Of a stretch of DNA of 64,000 bases, positions 1 through 8,598 are shown in pieces. Numbering within the stretch: position 1 is the first letter of the stretch; each line of letters begins with the position of its first letter. The notes beneath the pieces were generated by a model. It worked only from the letters and a program-made list of their open reading frames with translations, searched no databases and was not told where the DNA came from. Position numbers and translations under genes: made by a program. Source of the stretch: Phenylobacterium montanum (lineage in GTDB: Bacteria; Pseudomonadota; Alphaproteobacteria; Caulobacterales; Caulobacteraceae); contig NZ_CP073078.1 of NCBI RefSeq assembly GCF_018135625.1, positions 744,001 through 808,000 of the forward strand, given 5' to 3'.

Positions 1-285
1 GGTCGCCATGCGCTGAGCCGAGATCCCGCCCGACGGCCCCAGCCGGTCATAGGGCAGGCAGTCCCAGGACGGCAGGCGCAGGATCTCGATCTCGGGCGCA
101 AAGAAGCCCATGGCGTCGATGAAGGCCGAGGCCCGGGCGCCGTCGCGCGCCACGAACACCGAAAGGCCGCCGCGGGCCCGGGCGATGTCGGCCATCACCA
201 GGGCGTCAAAGCCCTCCGGCGCCGATCCCAGGATCAGGCGGCCGTCGAACTGGGCGATGCGCTTTTGGTCTTGCGGCGAGGGCAA
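1..285 (-). CDS. mfd: Transcription-repair coupling factor Mfd, N-terminal fragment
   Basis: Only the first 95 codons lie in the window; the rest runs off the left edge. The translation reads as the N-terminal UvrB-homology region of Mfd, with the family segment LPYDRLGPSGG near residues 77-87. Mfd is a cytoplasmic ATP-dependent translocase that removes stalled RNA polymerase and recruits UvrA. The chosen start is TTG at 285, preceded on the minus strand by AGGA nine bases upstream; another in-frame TTG lies 27 bases further upstream. It follows sdhE in the same direction (68-base gap), and recG diverges beyond, an order common in alphaproteobacteria. Confidence 0.88.
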   Translation of the reverse strand, partial: MPSPQDQKRIAQFDGRLILGSAPEGFDALVMADIARARGGLSVFVARDGARASAFIDAMGFFAPEIEILRLPSWDCLPYDRLGPSGGISAQRMAT

Positions 286-353
286 CGGGATAGGTCCTAA
301 AGTATCGGTCAATTCGGGAAGCGAACGCGAGCGGTGAACTCAGGTCGAGCCGT

Positions 354-635
354 TCATGCGCCCCTGCCTGAACCGCTCGCGCCGACAGTCAGGTGGAACG
401 CCTTCAAGCGGTCCAGCACCGGACCTTCCATCTCGGCCGGCGCGGGGTCGCGGCCGATGATCCAGCCGTAGAGGTCGTGGTCAGGCTGGTCGATCAAGTG
501 TTCGAAGGCGTCCAACTCAGTGTCGCTGAGCTCGGCCAGATGCGCGTCGGCGAAGGGGCCCAGGATCAGGTCGGCCTCTCGAAAGCCCCTGTGCCAGGCG
601 CGGTAGCGGATCTTGTTCAGGCGGGGATCGCTCAT
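354..635 (-). CDS. sdhE: FAD assembly factor SdhE (succinate dehydrogenase assembly factor 2 family)
   Basis: This 93-residue protein belongs to the SdhE/CptB/YgfY family, small cytoplasmic proteins that help attach FAD covalently to succinate dehydrogenase. The sequence shows the family's RGFREADLILG segment at residues 16-26, corresponding to the conserved RGxxE motif, and a C-terminal acidic helix ending in DLYGWIIGRD. Length is typical. The ATG at 635 is chosen; an in-frame ATG at 647 would add four residues. It is transcribed away from recG, which starts 57 bases away on the other strand, and is followed by mfd. Confidence 0.88.
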   Translation of the reverse strand: MSDPRLNKIRYRAWHRGFREADLILGPFADAHLAELSDTELDAFEHLIDQPDHDLYGWIIGRDPAPAEMEGPVLDRLKAFHLTVGASGSGRGA

Positions 636-692
636 GAGGTCGCGCATATAGAACGTGCGCGCGCACGCCGCCACCCAAGCTATGCTCCTTTC

Positions 693-2771
693 ATGCGCCC
701 GCAGATTCTGTTTCCCCTGTTCGCGCCCTCCGCCAACCTGAAAGGGGTCGGCCCGAGGACCGCGCCGCTGCTCGAGAAGCTGGCGGGGCCCCTGGTGCGC
801 GACGTGCTGTTCCTGGGGCCGCAGAACCTGGTGCATCGCCCCGTGGTCGCGGCCAACCAGGCCCGAGACGGCGAGATCGCCACCCTGCACGTCACCATCG
901 ACGCCCACCTGCCGCCTCAGCGCTCGAACCAGCCCTATCGCATCCGCACCTTCGACGGCACGGCCTTCCTGACCCTGATCTGGTTCAAGGTTCAGGGCGA
1001 CCACCTTCTGCGCAGCCACCCCGTGGGGGCCAAGCGCGCGGTCAGCGGCAAGGTCGATCATTTCGGCAGCGAGCTGCAGATGGCCCACCCCGACTATCTG
1101 CTCCCGATCGAGCGGGCCGGCGAGATTCCGACGCGCGAGGCGGTCTATCCGGCCACGGCCGGCCTGCCGCCGCGCACGGTGCGCAAGCTGGCCCTGGAAG
1201 CGCTGGAGCGGGCCGCCGACCTTCCGGAATGGCAGGACCCTGCCTTCCTGGCGCGCGAGAGCTTCCCCGGCTGGCGCGAGGCCCTGGCCCGCCGCCATGC
1301 GCCGGCCAGCGACGCCGACCTCTCTCCCCTCGCCCCGCACCAGCGGCGCTTGGCCTATGACGAGCTGTTCGCCCATCAGCTGGCCATGGCCCAGCGCAAG
1401 GCCCAGCGGCGCAGCCAGCCGGCCGAACCGATCCCGGCCTCGGATCTCGCCACCCGCATCGAGAAACACCTGCCCTTCGCCCTCACCGGCGCCCAGGTCC
1501 GCAGCCTGGCCGAGATCCGCGGCGACCTGCAGTCGGGCGAGCGGATGTCGCGGCTGCTTCAGGGCGATGTGGGGGCCGGCAAGACCGTGGTGGCCATGCT
1601 GGCCATGGCCGATGCGGCCGCGGCTGGCTTCCAGTCGGCCCTGATGGCCCCGACCGAAATCCTGGCCCGCCAGCACTTCGAGACCATCGCCGCCCCCCTG
1701 GAAGCGCAGGGCGTGCGCGCCGTCCTGCTCACCGGCCGCGACAAGGGCGCGGTGCGCGCCGACAAGCTGATGGCCCTGGCCGGTGCTGAGGCCATGATCG
1801 CGGTCGGCACCCACGCCCTGTTCCAGGACGAGGTGCGCTTTCGCCGCCTGGCCCTGGCGGTGGTCGACGAGCAGCATCGGTTCGGCGTCTCCGAGCGCCA
1901 GCGACTGCAGGAGAAGGGGCCGGCGACGCATCTGCTGGCCATGTCCGCCACCCCGATCCCGCGCACCCTGGAGCTGACCGTCTATGGCGACCTCGACGTC
2001 TCTCGCCTGGACGAAAAGCCGCCTGGCCGCCAGCCGGTCGCGACGCGCGCGGCGCCCAAGGGCCGGATGGGCGAGATCGTCGCCCGCCTGAAGCAGGCTG
2101 TCACCACCGGCGCCCAGGCCTTCTGGATCTGCCCGCTGGTCTCGGAATCCGAACTCAGCGACCTCGCCGCCGCCGAGGCGCGGGCCGAGGACCTTCGAAA
2201 GCACATCGGCCCCAGCGTCGGCCTGGTCCATGGCCGCCTGCCCCCCGCCGAGAAGGACGCGGTGATGGCCGAGTTCGCTGACGGCGAACTCAAGGTGCTG
2301 GTCGCCACCACCGTGGTCGAGGTCGGGGTCAACGTCCCCAACGCCACCATCATGGTCATCGAGCACGCCGACCGCTTCGGCCTGGCCCAGCTGCACCAGC
2401 TGCGCGGCCGGGTCGGACGCGGCGCGCGGGAAAGCAGCTGCGTGCTGCTGTACGATCCGCCGCTTTCCAAGACCGCCGAGGCGCGGCTGGACATCCTGCG
2501 CCGGACCGACGACGGCTTCCTCATCGCCGAGAAAGACCTGGAGCTCAGGGGCGGCGGCGATCCCCTGGGCCTGAAACAGAGCGGCTTTCCCGCCTATCGT
2601 CTCGCCGACCCGGTCGCCCACCGCGACCTGATCGCTATAGCCGCCGACGACGCCCGCCTGGTCCTGGCCCGCGACCCCGACCTCGCCAGCCCGCGGGGCC
2701 AGGCGATCAGGGTGCTCCAGGCGCTGTTCGACTGGCGACCGGGCTCGGGCGGCGTCACGGAGGCGGGCTGA
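693..2771 (+). CDS. recG: ATP-dependent DNA helicase RecG
   Basis: A 692-residue protein of normal RecG length. It unwinds branched DNA and remodels stalled replication forks and Holliday junctions. An N-terminal wedge/OB region is followed by a superfamily-2 helicase core: Walker A GDVGAGKT near residues 291-298, the DEQH box near 391-394, and motif VI HQLRGRVGRG near 567. The start at 693 gives the typical MRPQILFPLF beginning. No strong ribosome-binding site is seen; a -10-like GCTATGCTC at 679-687 sits so close to the ATG that the mRNA may be leaderless, which is common in Caulobacter. The stop overlaps the next ATG by one base. Confidence 0.95.
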   Translation: MRPQILFPLFAPSANLKGVGPRTAPLLEKLAGPLVRDVLFLGPQNLVHRPVVAANQARDGEIATLHVTIDAHLPPQRSNQPYRIRTFDGTAFLTLIWFKVQGDHLLRSHPVGAKRAVSGKVDHFGSELQMAHPDYLLPIERAGEIPTREAVYPATAGLPPRTVRKLALEALERAADLPEWQDPAFLARESFPGWREALARRHAPASDADLSPLAPHQRRLAYDELFAHQLAMAQRKAQRRSQPAEPIPASDLATRIEKHLPFALTGAQVRSLAEIRGDLQSGERMSRLLQGDVGAGKTVVAMLAMADAAAAGFQSALMAPTEILARQHFETIAAPLEAQGVRAVLLTGRDKGAVRADKLMALAGAEAMIAVGTHALFQDEVRFRRLALAVVDEQHRFGVSERQRLQEKGPATHLLAMSATPIPRTLELTVYGDLDVSRLDEKPPGRQPVATRAAPKGRMGEIVARLKQAVTTGAQAFWICPLVSESELSDLAAAEARAEDLRKHIGPSVGLVHGRLPPAEKDAVMAEFADGELKVLVATTVVEVGVNVPNATIMVIEHADRFGLAQLHQLRGRVGRGARESSCVLLYDPPLSKTAEARLDILRRTDDGFLIAEKDLELRGGGDPLGLKQSGFPAYRLADPVAHRDLIAIAADDARLVLARDPDLASPRGQAIRVLQALFDWRPGSGGVTEAG

Positions 2772-4228
2772 TGCGGGCCCGTTTGAGCGAAAACACCCTG
2801 TCGTCATTGCCTGCCGGTGTCGAAAGGCCGGCCTACGACCGCAAGGCGACTTCGATCGGCATCGTGCATATCGGGCCCGGCGCCTTTCACCGGGCGCACC
2901 AAGCCGCCTATTTCGACGCGCTGCTGCACCGTGACCCGCGTTGGGGGATATGCGCCGTCTCGCCGAACAACCCCGGGGTGCGGGACGCCCTGACGCCGCA
3001 GGACGGTCTGTACACGCTGGTCACCTTGGACAAGGAGGTCGGTTTCAGGGTGATCGGCGCCATCGGGGAGATCCTGGTGGCCCCCGAGACGCCGGCCCAG
3101 GTGTTTGCCCGCCTGGCCGCATCGGAAACCGCCCTCGTCACCCTGACCGTGACCGAGAAGGGCTACCGCCTCGCGGCCGACGGATCGCTCGACTTCCGTC
3201 ACCCGGACATCGAGCGCGATCGGGCCACGCCCGCGGTCCCGGCCAGCGCTGTTGGCTGGTTGGTGGAGGGCCTGCGCCGGCGCAGGGCCCAGGGGTGCGC
3301 CCCGCTCAGCGTGCTGAGCTGCGACAACCTTCCGGGCAACGGGCACAAGCTCGGCGCGGCCGTGCTGGCCCTGGCCCGAGCCCAGGGCGACGCGGCCTTG
3401 GCGGACTGGATCGCCGAGGCCGTGGCCTTCCCGAGCAGCATGGTCGACAGCATCACACCTGCCACCGACGATGCGCTGTGCAATCTGGTCGCCGGCAAAC
3501 TCGGCCTCGACGATGCCTGGCCGGTGCAGCGGGAACATTTCACCCAGTGGGTGGTCGAGGATCGCCTTAAGCCCGGAGCGCCTGACCTCGCCGCCTGCGG
3601 CGTACAGCTGACCAAGGATGTCGGACCCTTCGAACAGGCCAAGCTGCGCCTGCTGAACGCCGCCCATTCCAGCCTCGCCTATATCGGCGCGCTGATGGGG
3701 TTCGAAACGGTGGCCGAGGCCATGGCCGAGCCCGGCCTCGCAAGGTTCATCGAGCGCCTCTTGCGTGAGGATGTGGCGCCGAGCCTGAAACCGTCCGCCG
3801 ATCTCGACCTCAGCGCCTATATCACCGCGATCCTCGACCGGTTCCGCAATCCGGCGATCCGCCATCGCCTCTCCCAGATCGCCGTCGACGGCTCGCAGAA
3901 GCTGCCCGTGCGCCTGTTTGCGACCATCGAGCGGGCCCTGGCCGATGGCCGGCCGATCGGGCGGCTGTGCATTCCCATCGCCGCATGGATCGCCTTCGTG
4001 GTGCAGGAGACCCGCGCCGGCGGCGCCCTGGTCGATCCGCTGGCCGACACCCTGGCGGTCCTGGCCCGAGCACCGGGCGACGCCGATGCGGTCGTCGGCG
4101 GATTTCTGGCCTCGGGCTCCGCATTCCCATCCCGCATCGCCGCTTCACCGATCTTTCGCGCCGCGACGGCCTCGGCCCTTGCGGGCCTTTCCGCCGGCGA
4201 GTTGAGAGCGCTGCTGGAACGATCGTGA
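2771..4228 (+). CDS. Mannitol dehydrogenase family protein (polyol/uronate NAD(P) oxidoreductase)
   Basis: A 485-residue long-chain polyol dehydrogenase of the mannitol 2-dehydrogenase / fructuronate reductase family. The N-terminal Rossmann region carries the family signature GPGAFHRAH at residues 35-43, and the C-terminal catalytic domain has KLRLLNAAHSS near 290-300, where the conserved Lys, Asn and His act in hydride transfer. The family interconverts sugar alcohols or sugar acids with ketoses; the exact substrate cannot be read from sequence and no transporter or kinase gene is adjacent. The ATG overlaps the recG stop by one base, so the two are probably co-transcribed although functionally unrelated. 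Confidence 0.85.
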   Translation: MRARLSENTLSSLPAGVERPAYDRKATSIGIVHIGPGAFHRAHQAAYFDALLHRDPRWGICAVSPNNPGVRDALTPQDGLYTLVTLDKEVGFRVIGAIGEILVAPETPAQVFARLAASETALVTLTVTEKGYRLAADGSLDFRHPDIERDRATPAVPASAVGWLVEGLRRRRAQGCAPLSVLSCDNLPGNGHKLGAAVLALARAQGDAALADWIAEAVAFPSSMVDSITPATDDALCNLVAGKLGLDDAWPVQREHFTQWVVEDRLKPGAPDLAACGVQLTKDVGPFEQAKLRLLNAAHSSLAYIGALMGFETVAEAMAEPGLARFIERLLREDVAPSLKPSADLDLSAYITAILDRFRNPAIRHRLSQIAVDGSQKLPVRLFATIERALADGRPIGRLCIPIAAWIAFVVQETRAGGALVDPLADTLAVLARAPGDADAVVGGFLASGSAFPSRIAASPIFRAATASALAGLSAGELRALLERS

Positions 4229-4565
4229 GCACGCCGCTCGGCGAAGAAGCAGCCGCTCGACCATGGATAGAACAGCGCCGTCAAGGCGAAGAGATAGATG
4301 TTTAGAGTTGAAATTTACAACAACCTGAACTGTAAATACGCAGTACTATTGGTGACGACTGTCACCCAGAACGCACATTGTCAGGTATTTGCCTACCAAT
4401 CAGGCGGCATTTCTTATATATTTGAATCCTCGATCGAGCGTCTTCCGTCAGCAGTCTTCATCTGACGACGCCTGCGGCGACGTGGGCGCCTGGGTTCAAC
4501 CGAAATCACCATCGACCTTCGCCCGGCGGCTCCACGCCGCCAAGCGAGGCTATGGGGGCACGACC
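4229..4565. other. Intergenic region with an AT-rich patch upstream of the UrcA gene
   Basis: This is the only gap longer than 300 bases without a gene. Bases around 4300-4435 are clearly more AT-rich than the rest of the window, as expected for a promoter region of the downstream gene. A perfect 6-base inverted repeat with a 4-base spacer (GGTGAC / GTCACC) lies at 4351-4366. I see no credible small ORF, tRNA or terminator with a T-run here. Confidence 0.5.
4351..4366. promoter_or_regulatory. Short perfect inverted repeat, possible operator
   Basis: GGTGAC-GACT-GTCACC is a perfect dyad in the AT-rich gap upstream of the UrcA gene. It could be a regulator binding site or chance; no known consensus is matched. 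Confidence 0.3.
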
Positions 4566-4922
4566 ATGATCAACAAGCTCATTCCTGTCTTCACCGCCGC
4601 CCTCGTCTTGGGCGCGACATCAGGCATCGACGGCGCCGCCGCGCAAACCAGCGAGACCGTCAAAATGAAAGTTTCCGCCGCGGGGCTGGACCTCTCCACC
4701 GAGACCGGCGTCGGCCAGCTCAAGAGGCGAATCCTGCACGGCGCCATAGAAGCCTGCCGCACCGATCTGGCCCTGATCGAAGCGATCGCGGACTATGTGG
4801 ACGACACGCCTTGCGTAAAGGCCCTGGTCAATCAGGCGATGAGCCAGTTCGATCTCTGGCGCGAGACGGCGTCGCGCGCGGCGCCTCACCCGGTCGCCCT
4901 TGCGCAACGGTCGCCGCGATAG
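4566..4922 (+). CDS. UrcA family protein (exported, unknown function)
   Basis: A 118-residue secreted protein. A Sec signal peptide occupies about residues 1-25 (hydrophobic core, then GAAAQ). The mature part has the UrcA-family layout: a short beta strand with GLDLSTETGVGQLKRRI, then a helix, and two spaced cysteines (in EACRT and TPCVK) that could form a disulfide. UrcA proteins occur mainly in Caulobacterales and Sphingomonadales; their role is unknown. The ATG at 4566 is chosen over an upstream ATG at 4389 because it starts the signal peptide directly. It is likely a stand-alone gene with its own promoter. Confidence 0.72.
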   Translation: MINKLIPVFTAALVLGATSGIDGAAAQTSETVKMKVSAAGLDLSTETGVGQLKRRILHGAIEACRTDLALIEAIADYVDDTPCVKALVNQAMSQFDLWRETASRAAPHPVALAQRSPR

Positions 4923-5038
4923 CGTGTGCCGGCCCGCCCCTGCCTCGGGGCGCTGGGCTGAGCTCGCCAGGGCTGATAAGCTCCGTTCCGGAATTCGGCG
5001 CCGCCCCAGGCGGCCTCGGACCGCGGACGGAGGAACGC

Positions 5039-5251
5039 ATGACAACCTTGAGGGTCGAGCAACTCGGCGAGGGCCTCGTCATCCGGCTGCCGCCGGACAG
5101 CGCAGCCACCCTGGGCCTGCACGATGGCGATACGGTCACCATCAACCGGTCGGAAACCGGCGAAGTCTCGCTGGCTGCGCCGGACCTCGACCACCAGTTG
5201 CGATCGGACCGAGGTCGCGCCTTCCTGCGTCGATACCGCAGCCCTTACTGA
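5039..5251 (+). CDS. AbrB/MazE-type SpoVT-AbrB domain protein, orphan antitoxin-like
   Basis: A 70-residue protein with the swapped-hairpin AbrB fold: an N-terminal strand LRVEQLGEGLVIRLP, then LGLHDGDTVTI typical of MazE-like antitoxins, and a basic C-terminal tail (GRAFLRRYRSPY). The start has a clear GGAGGA site six bases before the ATG. Such proteins usually bind DNA and, in toxin-antitoxin pairs, neutralise a toxin encoded just downstream. Here the next gene is convergent (its stop overlaps by seven bases) and is not a toxin, so this is an orphan antitoxin or a stand-alone regulator. Confidence 0.7.
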   Translation: MTTLRVEQLGEGLVIRLPPDSAATLGLHDGDTVTINRSETGEVSLAAPDLDHQLRSDRGRAFLRRYRSPY

Positions 5252-6378
5252 GGCGCCGGCGCCGCCAGCGCCTGGGCTAGACGCGCCCGGGCGTCGGCTT
5301 CCAGGTCGGCGTAGAAGAGGTTGTAGCCAGGCTCCTTCAGCTGGTCGAGCCAGCCGCCGGGCGTTTTCAAGGACGGCGAAGCCGGGCGCGAGACCCGCAA
5401 TACGCCGTTGACGCACTGGGCCGAGACCTGGCGGCCAAGTATGGCTGGCCGCAAGCCCCATTCCATGTCGGTGGCGTTGGCCGCGCCCAGGTTGCTGCGG
5501 GCGCTCGCTTTCTGAGTGGAGGCGGCGCCCAGCACCGGGTTCACGCAGAGGATCGGCCGGCCGCCTACATTGACCAGGTGATCTCCCTCCCAGACCATCG
5601 ATCGGTCGTAGGTGTTGCGAATGTCCTTGAGATCGAAATCGAACGATTGGGTCCAGCCGACCACGCAGTGGGCCTCGTGCCGGTCCAGGCAGGCCGGCAG
5701 CGGCGCGCTGGCCCCATAATAGTCCGAGCTCAGCGCCACTGCGTCGATCAGATAGACCGCCACCAGCTGCTGGCGCAGGCTTGGGTGGGCGTCGGTCTCC
5801 TCCCTGAGCAGGCGTTCGGCCAGAGTGCCGCCCTGCTCCACGCCGACCAGCAGGATCGGCCGGCCCTGGTTGAACCGGCCCAGGTAGAAATCGAAGGCTC
5901 GGCGGATGTCGTCATAAGCAAACGCCCGGGCCTCGCGCGCGTCGTCGCGCAGGGTCAGTTCGGTATAGATGCTGGCCTGGCGATAACGCGGCGCGAACAG
6001 CCGCCCTACCCGCTGGAACGGCCCGGCGTAGTTGGGCAGCATGACCCGTTCCAGCACCCGATTGGCCTGGGGCTGGTCGATCGGTCCGTTCCAGTCCTTG
6101 CCGCCGTCGAAGGTGGTCGGGTGAATGAAAAACACGTCGGCGGGCGGGTCGCCGGAATTCGGCTGGTCGGCTTTGGGCGGCAACAGGGCCCAGGCGCCCC
6201 GACGGCCATAGTCCGGCGCCGGCGGCGGCTGGTAGATCTGGAATGGACGCTTGGGATCGAGGGTGGTCTGCAGGATGTCGTGACGCCAGCGGATCGCCGC
6301 CGCCAGCACCAAGCCCAGCAGGATCACGATCACCGCCAGGAACCAGTCCCGGCCGCTCAGCTCAAGCTTCCGCATCAC
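5245..6378 (-). CDS. DUF3089 domain protein, alpha/beta-hydrolase-like, membrane anchored
   Basis: A 377-residue protein with one N-terminal membrane segment (about residues 12-28) and then a DUF3089 domain, including DVFFIHPTTFDGG and FAPRYRQASIYT. DUF3089 resembles alpha/beta hydrolases. At the nucleophile elbow this protein reads LLVGVEQGG (Glu at residue 181), where family members usually have a G-H-S-Q-G type motif, so the expected serine is absent. The domain probably faces the periplasm. Function unknown. The 3' end overlaps the convergent AbrB-like gene by seven bases. Confidence 0.75.
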   Translation of the reverse strand: MMRKLELSGRDWFLAVIVILLGLVLAAAIRWRHDILQTTLDPKRPFQIYQPPPAPDYGRRGAWALLPPKADQPNSGDPPADVFFIHPTTFDGGKDWNGPIDQPQANRVLERVMLPNYAGPFQRVGRLFAPRYRQASIYTELTLRDDAREARAFAYDDIRRAFDFYLGRFNQGRPILLVGVEQGGTLAERLLREETDAHPSLRQQLVAVYLIDAVALSSDYYGASAPLPACLDRHEAHCVVGWTQSFDFDLKDIRNTYDRSMVWEGDHLVNVGGRPILCVNPVLGAASTQKASARSNLGAANATDMEWGLRPAILGRQVSAQCVNGVLRVSRPASPSLKTPGGWLDQLKEPGYNLFYADLEADARARLAQALAAPAPQ

Positions 6379-6415
6379 GTCATCGATACACGAGGCGGGG
6401 GTACGACGCGAGCGG

Positions 6416-7651
6416 TCAAGCCGCGGCGCCTGGGTGCTCCGGGGTCTTCACGCGTTCCATCCGGAACCCCATGCCGAGAACGCGCGCCGGAATCCGCCTC
6501 AGAAGGGGGACACGATCCAGAAGCAGGGCGGGCCACGGCGGCTCGAATGGCTGGTCAGCCTTCAAGGCCGGCGCCAGCACCCGCTCCTGCACCGCGACCT
6601 GCAGCCCCTGGATCAGCCGCATTGGCAGGGTCCGTCGCTTCTGGATCGCGGCGAGGTCCGCATCGCTCAGTCGCCCCTCGCGCAGGGGCGCAGCCAACTG
6701 ATTGGCGGCGGCGACCGCGTCCTGGATAGCGAGGTTGATGCCGACCCCGCCCACGGGCGACATGGCGTGGGCGGCGTCGCCGATACACAGGAGGCCCGGC
6801 CGCCACCAGCGCTCCAGCCGGTCGATGGTCACGGTCAGGAGCTTGACGTCGTCCCAGCTGCGCAGTCCCTCCAGCCGGTCGGCGATCATCGGCTGGATCG
6901 CGGCGAGGCTGGCCTTGAACGCCGCCAGCCCCTGAGCCTTCACCGCCTCGATCCCGCCCTTGGGGATCACAAAGCCGCACTGGTAGTAGTCGTTGCGGTC
7001 GATCATCACCAGCATGTAGCCGGGGCCGATATTGCCCAGGGCCGCCTGCGCATCGTCCGGTCGGCGCGGCAGGCGAAACCACAGCACGTCGATCGGCGCA
7101 CCGATGTCGCGCACGGTCAGTCCCGCCTCAGCCCGCACCTGGGAGGTGCGCCCGTCGCAGCCCAACACCAGATCGGCCCGAATCTCCAGCGCCCCGTCTG
7201 GTCCGTGCGCCTCGACGCCGACGACGCGACCGCCCTCCTCGATCAGCCGCCCGGCCTCGGTCGACATAAGGAGCCTGAAGGCGGGATAGCGGTCCGCGGC
7301 GCCAGACAGGAAATTCAGGAAGTCCCACTGGGGCATCACCGCCACGAACTTGGCGGCGGTCGGCAGGTGGCGCGTGTCCGCCAGCTTGAGCATCCGCGTC
7401 CCGATCCTGCCGCTGATCTCGCTCAGTTCGCTGTGTGGGCGCTTCAGGAACTCGTCCAGCAGGCCGACATCGGCCAGCACCTGCATGGTCGAGGGATGCA
7501 CCGTGTCGCCGCGAAAGTCGCGCAGGAAGTCGGCGTGCTTTTCCAGAACCGTCACCCGCACCCCGGCCCGGGCGAGCAGAAATCCGGCCATCACCCCCGC
7601 CGGCCCGCCGCCGACGATGCAGCAGCAGGTCCGGACCTGGGTCGCCGCCAT
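6416..7651 (-). CDS. FAD-dependent aromatic-ring-type monooxygenase (UbiH/PHBH-like)
   Basis: A 411-residue class A flavoprotein monooxygenase. It has the dinucleotide-binding GGGPAG at residues 14-19, the second FAD motif GCDGRTS (about 150-156), and the third motif GDAAHAMSPVGGVGIN near 290-305. Such enzymes use NAD(P)H and O2 to hydroxylate aromatic or quinone-like substrates; the substrate cannot be assigned. It starts four bases after the kdsA stop in the same direction, so the two are probably co-transcribed, although KDO synthesis gives no obvious need for a hydroxylase. Confidence 0.82.
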   Translation of the reverse strand: MAATQVRTCCCIVGGGPAGVMAGFLLARAGVRVTVLEKHADFLRDFRGDTVHPSTMQVLADVGLLDEFLKRPHSELSEISGRIGTRMLKLADTRHLPTAAKFVAVMPQWDFLNFLSGAADRYPAFRLLMSTEAGRLIEEGGRVVGVEAHGPDGALEIRADLVLGCDGRTSQVRAEAGLTVRDIGAPIDVLWFRLPRRPDDAQAALGNIGPGYMLVMIDRNDYYQCGFVIPKGGIEAVKAQGLAAFKASLAAIQPMIADRLEGLRSWDDVKLLTVTIDRLERWWRPGLLCIGDAAHAMSPVGGVGINLAIQDAVAAANQLAAPLREGRLSDADLAAIQKRRTLPMRLIQGLQVAVQERVLAPALKADQPFEPPWPALLLDRVPLLRRIPARVLGMGFRMERVKTPEHPGAAA

Positions 7652-7655
7652 GCGG

Positions 7656-8513
7656 TCAGGCGGCCGGACGCCGCTTGGCCAGGGCGTCGAAGGCCAGGAG
7701 ATTGGCCGCCAGGGCCTCGAACTCGGACAGCGGCACCATGTTGGGGCCGTCCGAGGGGGCATGGTCGGGGTCGGGGTGGGTCTCCATGAACACCGCCGCC
7801 ACGCCCACCGACACCGCCGCGCGGGCCAGCACCGGCACGAACTCGCGCTGGCCGCCCGAGGTGGCGCCCTGCCCGCCGGGCTGCTGCACCGAATGGGTGG
7901 CGTCGAACACCACCGGGCAGCCGATCTCGGCCAGCACCGGCAGGGCCCGCATGTCCGAAACCAGGGTGTTATAGCCGAACGAGGCGCCGCGCTCGGTGGC
8001 CAGGACATTGGGGTTGCCGCCGGCCAGGACCTTGCCGATTACGTGCTTCATGTCCCAGGGCGCCAAGAACTGGCCCTTCTTGACGTTGACCACCTTGCCG
8101 GTCGCCGCGGCGGCCAGGAGCAGGTCGGTCTGCCGGCAGAGGAAGGCCGGTATCTGCAGTACGTCCACGGCCTGGGCGGCCTGGGCGCACTGGTCCGGCT
8201 CGTGGACGTCGGTCAGCACCGGAAGGCCGGTCACCTCGCGGATCTCGGCGAAGATCGGCAGGGATTCGGCCAGTCCAATGCCCCGCTGGGTGCTGATCGA
8301 GCTGCGGTTCGCCTTGTCGAACGAGGTCTTGTAGATCAGCCCGACCCCCAGGCGCTGGGCGATCTCCTTCAAGGCGTGCGCGGTCTCCAGCGCATGCTGG
8401 CGGCTCTCGAGCTGGCACGGCCCGGCGATGAACGACAACTTCTCCGCGTTTCCGATGCGGACAACCGCCCCGTTTGGTGTCTTGATGTCAACGACGGCGT
8501 TGGGCTGGGTCAA
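7656..8513 (-). CDS. kdsA: 2-dehydro-3-deoxyphosphooctonate aldolase (KDO-8-phosphate synthase)
   Basis: KdsA condenses arabinose-5-phosphate with phosphoenolpyruvate to make KDO-8-phosphate for the LPS inner core. The protein (285 residues with the chosen start) has [11 protein letters not shown] at residues 27-37, the [12 protein letters not shown] segment, and the [13 protein letters not shown] region, all typical. The start is TTG at 8513, preceded by GGAAG; this matches the normal KdsA N-terminus ([10 protein letters not shown]). A longer frame to 8627 exists but would overlap the divergent gene and adds non-family sequence. Only 85 bases separate it from the divergent flavin oxidoreductase gene. 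Confidence 0.95.
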   Translation of the reverse strand: MTQPNAVVDIKTPNGAVVRIGNAEKLSFIAGPCQLESRQHALETAHALKEIAQRLGVGLIYKTSFDKANRSSISTQRGIGLAESLPIFAEIREVTGLPVLTDVHEPDQCAQAAQAVDVLQIPAFLCRQTDLLLAAAATGKVVNVKKGQFLAPWDMKHVIGKVLAGGNPNVLATERGASFGYNTLVSDMRALPVLAEIGCPVVFDATHSVQQPGGQGATSGGQREFVPVLARAAVSVGVAAVFMETHPDPDHAPSDGPNMVPLSEFEALAANLLAFDALAKRRPAA

Positions 8514-8598
8514 AGCTGGTCTTCCGTAATCCAAGGGTCTCACCGGGTCGTAGAAGTGGCGTGCCGAGCTTGAACGCACAAGAGCCGACGGGGGCCAG

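Noticed and set aside
354-2807. 817-codon open frame opposite recG
   Set aside because: Antisense shadow caused by high GC; only its last 93 codons (sdhE) look like a real protein.
6416-8008. 530-codon frame joining the monooxygenase with upstream sequence
   Set aside because: The upstream part is an out-of-frame reading of kdsA; the monooxygenase starts at 7651.
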